In this document: positions 14,993 through 22,192 of the stretch, piece after piece
Layout of the letters: every line of letters begins with the position of its first letter
How positions within the stretch are numbered: the stretch's first letter is position 1
Assembly (NCBI GenBank): GCA_045539095.1
Contig: JAZQER010000024.1
Coordinates: 1 to 28,609, forward strand
DNA length: 28,609 bases
DNA from: SFWF01 sp045539095
GTDB taxonomy: Bacteria > Bacillota > Clostridia > Oscillospirales > Acutalibacteraceae
Reading direction: 5' to 3'
Notes under the pieces: model-generated
Told to the model about the DNA's origin: nothing
Databases searched by the model: none
What the model saw: the letters and a program-made list of their open reading frames with translations, nothing else
Program-made: the position numbers and the translations under genes

Positions 14993-16222
14993 ATGGAATA
15001 TATTACCGACATTGCAATAATCGGTGGCGGCGCTTCAGGCCTTGCTGCGGCTATAGCTGCAAAACGCAAAAACTCTGCTCTTCGGGTCATTCTGCTCGAA
15101 GGGCTTGACCGTGTTGGCAAAAAGCTTATTACCACAGGTAACGGAAGATGTAATATCACTAACAAAAATCTTGATCTTTCACGTTATCACGGAGACGACA
15201 AGCTGTTTTGCGGTTTTGCGCTTCAAAAATTCGATTGTAATGAAATTAAGAGTTTCTTTGAGTCTATAGGAGTTGATTTTATTTCAGAGGGAGATAAGAT
15301 TTATCCCGCGTCCCTACAGGCTTCATCGGTAGTCGACGCGCTGAGATTTGAATGTGACCGCCTAGGTGTAGAAACCCTTTTGAACTGCAAAATTAAAGAA
15401 CTAAAAACGGGTAAAGAGTTTGTACTTATTTCGGACAACGACCACATTGTTTCTAAGGCCGTCATTGTGGCTACAGGACTCTTTTCGGGCGGTGAAAAAA
15501 TAGGCTCTGACGGCAGTATGTTCCGTGTGCTTAAAAATATGGGACTTTCTTCAGTAAAGGCTACGCCCTCCCTTGTTCAGTTAAAGACCGAGACGGATTT
15601 TGTAAAACAGCTTAAAGGAATTAAGGTCGATGCTAAGGCAACTCTACTTCGCGACGGAAAGGCTTTTTGCAGTTATACCGACGAGGTTCTTTTCTGCGAT
15701 TACGGTCTTTCGGGTCCCGCTATTCTTCAGATATCAAGACAATCCGCAAGGGACGATAAAAAATACGAAGTCAGCCTTGACCTATACCCCGATACCGATA
15801 CAACTTCTCTGACTGCTTCTTTGAAAAAGAGAGTGGCTCTGCTCTGTCATCGCACGCTCGAGGACTTTTTTGTCGGAGCTCTTAATAAACGGCTCGGTCA
15901 AGTGGTACTTAAATACTGCGGTTTCAAACTTGCCGACACTGTTTCTACGCTTTCAGAAAAAGATATCGAGCAACTTGCCAAATCACTTAAAGATTTCCGT
16001 TTCAAGGTCACTTCAAATACAGGATTTTTAAATTCTCAGGTCACTGCGGGAGGACTTTCTACAAAAGAATTTGACCCGAAAACTATGATGTGTAAAAAAA
16101 TCACGGGGCTTTTCGCGACAGGAGAAATTCTTGATATCGACGGTGACTGCGGCGGCTTTAACCTTGCGTGGGCGTGGGGCTCCGGAATAATTGCGGGAGA
16201 AAGCGCGGTAGAACTGCTATGA
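14993..16222 (+). CDS. HI0933-family flavoprotein (NAD(P)/FAD-dependent oxidoreductase)
   Basis: A 409-residue flavoprotein of the HI0933 (PF03486, BaiN-like) family. The dinucleotide-binding loop is IGGGASGLAAAIAAKRK (about 10-26), followed by LEGLDRVGKKLITTGNGRCN, which is diagnostic of this family, VATGLFSGGEKIGSDG in the middle and GLFATGEILDIDGDCGGFNL at the C-terminus. Members reduce diverse substrates; some bile-acid pathway enzymes of gut Clostridia belong here, but family membership alone does not show that activity. GGAG lies about 8 nt before the ATG. It starts 9 nt after the CHR gene and overlaps the next by 4 bp. Confidence 0.92.
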   Translation: MEYITDIAIIGGGASGLAAAIAAKRKNSALRVILLEGLDRVGKKLITTGNGRCNITNKNLDLSRYHGDDKLFCGFALQKFDCNEIKSFFESIGVDFISEGDKIYPASLQASSVVDALRFECDRLGVETLLNCKIKELKTGKEFVLISDNDHIVSKAVIVATGLFSGGEKIGSDGSMFRVLKNMGLSSVKATPSLVQLKTETDFVKQLKGIKVDAKATLLRDGKAFCSYTDEVLFCDYGLSGPAILQISRQSARDDKKYEVSLDLYPDTDTTSLTASLKKRVALLCHRTLEDFFVGALNKRLGQVVLKYCGFKLADTVSTLSEKDIEQLAKSLKDFRFKVTSNTGFLNSQVTAGGLSTKEFDPKTMMCKKITGLFATGEILDIDGDCGGFNLAWAWGSGIIAGESAVELL

Positions 16223-17781
16223 TTTTAGTTTCAGATATAAAGCTTCCGCTTGATACCGATTTTAACAATCTAAGCGCAGCCATTAATTTCAAGGGGATCA
16301 AAATAAAAAACGCAAAATTATATAGAAAGTCTGTCGATGCAAGGCGGAAGAACGATGTTCATTTCTGTTGTTCTGTTCTTATTGAAACCGATAACGATTT
16401 TTTTGCCCTAAAGAAAATTAAAAACGCAAAAATCTATGAAGAGCCGATTTATAAATACAAAAAGTGTGACGCAATACCCGAACATCGACCCGTTGTCGTT
16501 GGCTTTGGTCCCGCGGGAATATTTGCAGCTTATACACTGGCTCGCGCAGGACTTTGTCCCATCGTGCTCGAGCGAGGTCAAGAGGTAGACAGACGCACAA
16601 GAGATGTAAAGCGCTTTTGGGATGTCGGAATCCTCGACCCTGAAAGTAACGTTCAGTTCGGAGAGGGCGGCGCAGGTGCATTTTCGGACGGAAAGCTGAC
16701 TACGGGAATAAAGGATGTCCGTTGCCGAGAGGTGCTTAAATTATTTTATGAAAACGGTGCATCAAGTGATATCCTAATCGATGCAAAGCCGCATATCGGC
16801 ACCGACGTTTTAGCGCTCGTTATAAAGAATATAAGAAAAAAGATAATCGCTCTCGGAGGCGAAGTTCGATTTTCTCATAAACTCGAAAAAATCAATACCG
16901 ACAGCAATAAAATCGTTTCGGTTGATGTAAGTTCTGACAGCGGAATTTATAATTTACCCTGCGAGCGACTTGTGCTTGCGATAGGTCACTCTGCAAGAGA
17001 TACCTTTTATATGCTTCGTGACACAGGGCTTCATATGATAAAAAAGCCGTTTGCAATGGGTGTTCGGATAGAGCATCCGCAAAGTATGATAAACCGTGCT
17101 TTATACGGTGATTTTGCCGACCATCCCGCCCTCTCAGCGGCTGACTATAAGCTCGCAGTGCATCTCGAAAACGGACGGGGTGTGTATACCTTTTGTATGT
17201 GCCCCGGCGGATATGTGGTAAACGCTTCAAGCGAGGACGGGCATATCGCCGTAAACGGTATGAGTTACTGCGCCAGAGACGGCAAAAATGCAAATTCAGC
17301 AGTTTTGACCGAGGTTTTGCCTGAAGACCTTCCCGAGGATATTCTTTCGGGAGTTGAGCTTCAGCGAAGCATCGAGCAGGCAGCTTATTCTATTACAGGA
17401 GGCCGCGGCGTTCCCGTTTCGACTGTGGGCTCATACCTCTACGGTAAAAGCGCAGAGCCTATCTGCGAGCCGACCGTAAGGCCTTCTGTAGTCTACTCGG
17501 ATATTTCGAAGGTATTTCCTGAATTTATAAACCGCTCTTTAAAGCTCGGTATTGCCGCACTTGATAATAGACTATCGGGATTTGCTGACTCAGGCGCAGT
17601 GCTCACCGCGCCCGAGTCCAGAAGCTCCTCCCCTGTGAGAATGGTGAGAGATGAAAAGCTTAATTCGGTCTCTTTTTCGGGTATATATCCCTCAGGAGAG
17701 GGCGCAGGATATGCCGGCGGTATAATGTCGGCGGCAGTAGACGGTATGAAGTGCGCCGAGAGCCTCATAGACAGTCTGTAA
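16219..17781 (+). CDS. COG2509-family FAD-dependent dehydrogenase
   Basis: A 520-residue FAD-dependent protein of the uncharacterised COG2509 family. An N-terminal ~85-residue domain with Lys-rich strands precedes the flavin-binding loop VVVGFGPAGIFAAYTLARAG (92-111), then FGEGGAGAFSDGKLTTGI (about 145-162), a strong family signature, and SGEGAGYAGGIMSAAVDG near the C-terminus. The substrate is not known. I chose the ATG at 16219 (ATGA overlap with the previous stop); an in-frame extension to 16168 lies inside the previous gene. It is the last gene of the run that starts at rnfC; no clear terminator follows. Confidence 0.9.
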   Translation: MILVSDIKLPLDTDFNNLSAAINFKGIKIKNAKLYRKSVDARRKNDVHFCCSVLIETDNDFFALKKIKNAKIYEEPIYKYKKCDAIPEHRPVVVGFGPAGIFAAYTLARAGLCPIVLERGQEVDRRTRDVKRFWDVGILDPESNVQFGEGGAGAFSDGKLTTGIKDVRCREVLKLFYENGASSDILIDAKPHIGTDVLALVIKNIRKKIIALGGEVRFSHKLEKINTDSNKIVSVDVSSDSGIYNLPCERLVLAIGHSARDTFYMLRDTGLHMIKKPFAMGVRIEHPQSMINRALYGDFADHPALSAADYKLAVHLENGRGVYTFCMCPGGYVVNASSEDGHIAVNGMSYCARDGKNANSAVLTEVLPEDLPEDILSGVELQRSIEQAAYSITGGRGVPVSTVGSYLYGKSAEPICEPTVRPSVVYSDISKVFPEFINRSLKLGIAALDNRLSGFADSGAVLTAPESRSSSPVRMVRDEKLNSVSFSGIYPSGEGAGYAGGIMSAAVDGMKCAESLIDSL

Positions 17782-17879
17782 TTTTGCACTAAAACTTGTC
17801 CTGTCGTTTAGCTTTTTAGTACAGAATTGCAGAATTTGGGGAAATAAATCAAATTATTGTTAAATTTTAAACGAATTGC

Positions 17880-17908
17880 TTGCAAATTATAGCGATTTAG
17901 GTTAAAAT
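17880..17908 (+). promoter_or_regulatory. Sigma-A promoter for gap
   Basis: TTGCAA (17880-17885), a 17-nt spacer and TAAAAT (17903-17908), in an AT-rich stretch, with GGAGG (17926-17930) nine nt before the gap ATG. This gives gap its own short-leader transcript. Confidence 0.75.
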
Positions 17909-17939
17909 AATAAAAGAATTTTTTTGGAGGTTAATTTCT

Positions 17940-18971
17940 ATGGTAAAAGTTGCTATTAACGGATTTGGCCGTATTGGCCGTCTTGCTTTCCGCCAGATGT
18001 TCGGTGCTGAAGGCTATGATGTAGTTGCAATCAACGATCTTACTAAGCCCTCTATGCTTGCAAATCTTCTTAAGTATGATACTGCACAGGGTGGCTACTG
18101 CGGATATATCGGTGAAAATCGTCACACCGTCTCTGCAGATGATGAGGCAGGTACCCTCACTGTTGACGGTAAGACTCTCAAGATCTATGCTGAGAAGGAC
18201 GCAAAGGATCTTCCTTGGGGCGAAATCGGCGTAGACGTAGTTCTCGAGTGTACAGGCTTCTACTGCTCTAAGGATAAGAGCCAGGCTCACATCGACGCAG
18301 GCGCTAAAAAGGTTGTTATTTCTGCTCCCGCAGGAAACGATCTTCCCACTATTGTTTTCAGCGTTAACGAGGATACCCTCACTGCTGACGACAAGATCAT
18401 TTCTGCAGCTTCCTGCACCACCAACTGCCTCGCTCCTATGGCTAAGGCTCTTAACGAGTACGCTGCTATCCAGAGCGGTATCATGAGCACTATTCATGCT
18501 TACACCGGCGACCAGATGATCCTTGACGGTCCTCACAGAAAGGGTGACCTCAGAAGAGCTCGCGCTGGCGCTGCTAACATCGTTCCCAACTCTACAGGCG
18601 CTGCTAAGGCTATCGGCCTTGTAATCCCCGAGCTCAACGGCAAGCTCATCGGTTCTGCTCAGCGTGTTCCTGTTGCTACAGGTTCTACCACCATCCTTAC
18701 CGCTGTTGTTAAGGGTGCAGATGTAACCAAGGAAGGCATCAACGCTGCTATGAAAGCTGCTGCTTCTGAGTCCTTCGGCTACAATGAGGATCAGATCGTA
18801 TCTAGTGACGTTATCGGTATGCGTTACGGTTCTCTCTTTGATGCTACCCAGACTATGGTTGCTAAGATCGCTGATGATCTTTATGAGGTTCAGGTTGTTT
18901 CTTGGTATGATAACGAGAACAGCTACACCAGCCAGATGGTTCGTACAATTAAGTACTTCGCGGAGCTCTAA
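17940..18971 (+). CDS. gap: Glyceraldehyde-3-phosphate dehydrogenase, type I
   Basis: The glycolytic NAD-dependent GAPDH, 343 residues, converting glyceraldehyde-3-phosphate to 1,3-bisphosphoglycerate. It has INGFGRIGRLAFRQM at the N-terminus, an AINDL strand ending in Asp that favours NAD over NADP, the catalytic SCTTNCLAPMAK with the active Cys, HAYTGDQ and the WYDNENSY segment near the C-terminus. The codon choice is visibly more uniform than in neighbours (mostly GCT, GGT, AAG, ATC, CTC), as expected of a highly expressed gene. It is monocistronic: own promoter, strong GGAGG site and a terminator directly after. Confidence 0.98.
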   Translation: MVKVAINGFGRIGRLAFRQMFGAEGYDVVAINDLTKPSMLANLLKYDTAQGGYCGYIGENRHTVSADDEAGTLTVDGKTLKIYAEKDAKDLPWGEIGVDVVLECTGFYCSKDKSQAHIDAGAKKVVISAPAGNDLPTIVFSVNEDTLTADDKIISAASCTTNCLAPMAKALNEYAAIQSGIMSTIHAYTGDQMILDGPHRKGDLRRARAGAANIVPNSTGAAKAIGLVIPELNGKLIGSAQRVPVATGSTTILTAVVKGADVTKEGINAAMKAAASESFGYNEDQIVSSDVIGMRYGSLFDATQTMVAKIADDLYEVQVVSWYDNENSYTSQMVRTIKYFAEL

Positions 18972-18987
18972 TCCTAATCAATTTTTT

Positions 18988-19024
18988 AAAACCTTGCAGG
19001 TTTCTGCAAGGTTTTTTGTTTTAA
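18988..19024 (+). terminator. Rho-independent terminator of gap
   Basis: AAAACCTTGCAG (18988-18999) pairs with CTGCAAGGTTTT (19004-19015) around a GTTT loop, and a T-rich run follows. It lies 17 nt after the gap stop codon. Confidence 0.93.
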
Positions 19025-19071
19025 ATCGTGGCAAAGCCACACATTAATTCTGCATTCTGAATTTTGCATTC

Positions 19072-19104
19072 AAAAAAGCCGTGAGTTTCCTCACGGCTTT
19101 TTTT
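19072..19104. terminator. Bidirectional terminator, mainly for argS
   Basis: AAAAAAGCCGTGAG and CTCACGGCTTTTTT form a GC-rich stem with a TTTC loop and a T-run on both strands. On the minus strand it begins at the argS stop codon (19105..19103). It also backs up the gap terminator on the plus strand. Confidence 0.93.
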
Positions 19105-20788
19105 ACATAGATTCGGGAGCTGTTATCTTGAGCATTGTAAGAATGTTCTGGATAACGGTTGCGGTTGCTTTACAAAGGGAAAGTCGTGCCTGAAGCAGAG
19201 ACTCCTCTTCTCCCTTAACCCTACAAGCGTTATAGAACTTGTGGAACTTTGTTGCAAGTTCAACAACATAATGGGTCATCTTAGCAGGGTCATAAGCCTT
19301 TGCAGCAACTATAAGCTCATCGGTAAGCGACGCTATATGCAGTATCAGTTCTCTCTCCTCGGGAGCCTTTAAGAGCGCAAGCTCTTCACCGCTACACTCT
19401 CGAAGCGTTATTCCCTCCCCTGCAAGGTTTCTCATTATGCTGCAGATTCTTGCATGGGCATACTGAACATAGTAAACGGGGTTCTGGTTCGACTCTTCAA
19501 CTGCAAGGTCAAGATCGAAATCAAAATGACTATTCGGCTCACGCAGATTAAAGAAAAATCTTGCCGCATCTATCGGGACTTCATCAAGAAGTGTTACAAG
19601 GGTTATCGCCTTACCCGAACGCTTACTTGCCTTTATTACCTCACCGTCACGCACAAGTCTTACCATTTGCATAAGAACAACATCGAGTCTTGTGGCGTCA
19701 ACGCCGAGTGCAGTCAGAGCCGCCTTCAGACGCGGTACATAACCGTGATGATCAGCGCCGAGTATATCAATAGCCTTATCAAAGCCGCGGGTTTGAAGCT
19801 TGTTATAATGATAGGCAATATCGGGTACAACATAGGTAGGAACACCGTTTGAACGGACAAGCACGAAGTCCTCAGAGCCGAAATCAGTGCCCTTAAACCA
19901 GAGCGCGTCCTCGCTCATATAGGTGTGTCCACTCTGCTTTAAAAGTTCGATTATGCGGGAGGTCGAGCCGTCGGCGTGAAGTGAGCTTTCCTTAAACCAA
20001 GTATTATACTCAATACGGTATTTGAGAAGGTCATCCTTTAGTCCCTGGATATTTTTCGGAAGAGCAAACTCTACTAAAGCACGTCGTCTTTCGGCCTCGT
20101 CCTTTTCGACAAAAGAGTCACCGTGAATATCGGCAAATGCCTTGGCGTGGGCTATGATATCAGCTCCGTGGTAGGAATCCTCAGGCATCTCGATACCGTC
20201 TTTATACATTTGCAGATATCTCATATCGAGAGACAGTCCAAATTTGTTTATCTGGTTTCCTGCATCGTTAATGTAAAACTCTCTTTCAACATAATATCCC
20301 GTTGCATCGAGCACTGCAGCAAGACAGTCACCGAGTGCGCCGCCTCTGGCATTACCGATATGCATCGGTCCTGTGGGGTTTGCCGATACAAACTCAACAA
20401 GAACCTTTTTACCCTCGCCAAAGTTGCTTCTTCCGTATTCCTTTTCCTTTACGAGTACATCTGCTACGATATCGGCATAATACTTGTCCGACAAGAAGAA
20501 GTTGATAAAGCCGGGACCCGCTATCTCAGAGTGGTCAATATAACTGCCCTCAAAATCAAACTTGCTTTCCAGTATCTCGGCAATTTTACGCGGTGCGTTC
20601 CCGAAAGCTTTAGACCAGACCATAGCGGCATTAACAGCGTAATCACCGTGCTCGCGGCTTTTGGTCGACTCTATTTTAAATGCGCCAAGCTCGGCTTCGG
20701 GAAGTAAACCTTCGTCTACTGCGCTTTTCGCCGCCGCATTTATTATATTTTCTATCTGATTTTTTGCATCGGATACAATAATAGACAT
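19103..20788 (-). CDS. argS: Arginyl-tRNA synthetase
   Basis: A 561-residue class I arginyl-tRNA synthetase. The N-terminal Arg-tRNA recognition domain (about 1-105) precedes ANPTGPMHIGNARGG with the HIGN signature (143-146), a long Rossmann catalytic core, a degenerate second signature ASKRSG (387-392) in place of KMSKS, which is common in ArgRS, and a C-terminal DALR-type helical anticodon domain containing NPVYYVQYAHARICSI. AAAGGAG lies upstream inside the DUF1934 gene, whose stop overlaps the ATG by one base. The order DUF1934-argS matches ywiB-argS in Bacillus. Confidence 0.97.
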   Translation of the reverse strand: MSIIVSDAKNQIENIINAAAKSAVDEGLLPEAELGAFKIESTKSREHGDYAVNAAMVWSKAFGNAPRKIAEILESKFDFEGSYIDHSEIAGPGFINFFLSDKYYADIVADVLVKEKEYGRSNFGEGKKVLVEFVSANPTGPMHIGNARGGALGDCLAAVLDATGYYVEREFYINDAGNQINKFGLSLDMRYLQMYKDGIEMPEDSYHGADIIAHAKAFADIHGDSFVEKDEAERRRALVEFALPKNIQGLKDDLLKYRIEYNTWFKESSLHADGSTSRIIELLKQSGHTYMSEDALWFKGTDFGSEDFVLVRSNGVPTYVVPDIAYHYNKLQTRGFDKAIDILGADHHGYVPRLKAALTALGVDATRLDVVLMQMVRLVRDGEVIKASKRSGKAITLVTLLDEVPIDAARFFFNLREPNSHFDFDLDLAVEESNQNPVYYVQYAHARICSIMRNLAGEGITLRECSGEELALLKAPEERELILHIASLTDELIVAAKAYDPAKMTHYVVELATKFHKFYNACRVKGEEESLLQARLSLCKATATVIQNILTMLKITAPESM

Positions 20789-21219
20789 TACTGCTTTATC
20801 TCCTTTATCTTTATCTCCATTTTATTTTCGCTTATAAGGCTGGAATTTACATCAATGGTGTAGCTCATATAAATCTCACCCTTTAATTCCTTTATCTTTA
20901 CCGTCACAGCTTCACCAAATATGCCAATGGTAAAATCCCCCTGAGGCGTACTGTAAAAACAGCTGTGCCGCTTGCCTTTTTCTACAGTCATCCGCGAACT
21001 CACAGGGCCTGTTCTCGAAACCTCGGCTTTTGTTCCGTTTTCTATTATGACCTCGCTTTTGACATTTTCGGCGCCTATCATATCGCTCTCGTCGTATACA
21101 ATACGGCAACCGCTTTCGGTCATTTCAAAAATGCCCTCAGTAGTGAATTCTGTAACGTCCCACTCTCTCGAATCGGCATATTTCTGTTTACCTTTAATAT
21201 TTATAATTACATTATTCAT
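20788..21219 (-). CDS. DUF1934 beta-barrel protein (YwiB-like)
   Basis: A 143-residue protein of the DUF1934 family (PF09148). It is rich in alternating beta strands, without signal peptide or membrane helix, and shows the family pattern of a short N-terminal strand (VIINIKGKQ), a YDESDMIGAENVKSEVIIENG centre and a QGDFTIGIFGEAV strand near residue 95. It is probably a small calycin-like barrel; its function is unknown. Its position just before argS is conserved across Firmicutes. It overlaps murI by 4 bp and argS by 1 bp. Confidence 0.88.
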   Translation of the reverse strand: MNNVIINIKGKQKYADSREWDVTEFTTEGIFEMTESGCRIVYDESDMIGAENVKSEVIIENGTKAEVSRTGPVSSRMTVEKGKRHSCFYSTPQGDFTIGIFGEAVTVKIKELKGEIYMSYTIDVNSSLISENKMEIKIKEIKQ

Positions 21220-22034
21220 ATTTTGCTTACATCCACAAGACTGACATCCTTGTCGTCTACATTATCTCCTAAAAGTATTCCTGCTACTTCCTTGAAAGCG
21301 GCGGTCTTATCGCTGACAAAAAGCTGTCTTGTCGGCCTCTGTTTACCGTCGTTTAAAAGCTGCTTTTCTTCAAGCTCGGCTTTCACTGCTTTAGCGGTAG
21401 ATACACCCATATTTATTAGGCAGACATCCTCGCCTACCACCTTGGCTATCGCTTCGGTAAGTATAGGATAATGTGTACAGCCGAGGATTATAGTATCCAC
21501 TCCACTGTCAATAATAGGCTTAAGATATTTTTTTACAACTCCTAAAACGACTTCATCGTCAGCCGAATACCAACCGTCCTCAACAAGTGGTACGAAAAGC
21601 GGACAACCGACAGTCACTACATCGGCTTCGGGCATAAACCTTTCTATAAGCCTTTTATGAGCTCCGTTATTTATCGTTGCTTGTGTACCTATTACGCCGA
21701 TTGTTCGGTTCTTTGTGGTATTTACTGCGTCAACGACTGCGTTTTCCACCACACCCATAAACGGTACGGGTAAACTTTTTGCAGTATCGGCTGCTACGGC
21801 ACTGACCGTACCACAGGCGGCTACGATATATTTAACGTTCTTGGAGAGTAAAAACTGCTCATCCTGCAAAGCGTAATGCTTTATAGTTTCATTGCTCTTA
21901 CTTCCGTAAGGCACTCTTCCCGTATCTCCGAAATAGACGATGTTTTCGTGAGGAAGCAGCTTCTCGAGCTCTTTTAAAACGGTGAGGCCGCCGAGTCCCG
22001 AATCAAAAACACCGATAGGACGGTTATCTGCCAC
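21216..22034 (-). CDS. murI: Glutamate racemase
   Basis: Glutamate racemase makes D-glutamate for peptidoglycan. The 272-residue protein has GVFDSGLGGLTVLKEL (D11), YFGDTGRVPYG, the first catalytic Cys in VAACGTVSA (C74) and the second in LGCTHYP (C186). The residue after C74 is Gly, whereas most racemases have Asn (ACNTAS), which is unusual but leaves both catalytic Cys in place. The start is GTG (22034..22032) with AAAGGAGAG about 8 nt upstream; no ATG fits the conserved N-terminus. First gene of murI-DUF1934-argS. Confidence 0.94.
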   Translation of the reverse strand: MADNRPIGVFDSGLGGLTVLKELEKLLPHENIVYFGDTGRVPYGSKSNETIKHYALQDEQFLLSKNVKYIVAACGTVSAVAADTAKSLPVPFMGVVENAVVDAVNTTKNRTIGVIGTQATINNGAHKRLIERFMPEADVVTVGCPLFVPLVEDGWYSADDEVVLGVVKKYLKPIIDSGVDTIILGCTHYPILTEAIAKVVGEDVCLINMGVSTAKAVKAELEEKQLLNDGKQRPTRQLFVSDKTAAFKEVAGILLGDNVDDKDVSLVDVSKI

Positions 22035-22071
22035 AGCTTTTCTCTCCTTTCATTGCATAAACGTACATAAT

Positions 22072-22100
22072 ATATTATCATATTTATGCCTTAAATTCAA
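22072..22100 (-). promoter_or_regulatory. Probable sigma-A promoter for murI operon
   Basis: On the minus strand TTGAAT (22100..22095), 17 nt, then TAATAT (22077..22072), followed by a ~38-nt leader to the GTG start. The match is fair rather than perfect. Confidence 0.45.
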
Positions 22101-22128
22101 GATTAAACTCAGATTTGTTTACCTTGCG

Positions 22129-22160
22129 TTTACAATATTTGCAATAAACTATGATAAAAT
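22129..22160 (+). promoter_or_regulatory. Possible promoter for ABC transporter gene
   Basis: TATGATAAAAT (22150-22160) holds overlapping -10 candidates (TATGAT, TAAAAT) and TTTACA at 22129 is the nearest -35-like box, but spacing to either is off (15 or 20 nt). AAGGAG (22179-22184) sits 8 nt before the ATG. Confidence 0.35.
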
Positions 22161-22192
22161 ATTTTCGAACTTAAATATAAGGAGTACCGTTA

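Noticed and set aside
16168..16218. An N-terminal extension of the COG2509 dehydrogenase
   Set aside because: It is fully inside the HI0933-family gene; the ATGA overlap at 16219 is the pattern seen at other junctions of this operon.
17788..17820. A terminator after the COG2509 dehydrogenase
   Set aside because: ACTAAAA and TTTTAGT can pair, but the stem is weak, the loop is 19 nt and no T-run follows.
19028..19071. A possible dispersed element between the two terminators (GTGGC/GCCAC mini-hairpin and TTCTGCATTC-like repeats)
   Set aside because: The hairpin is only 5 bp and the repeats are short and AT-rich; a copy search across the genome would be needed to call it.
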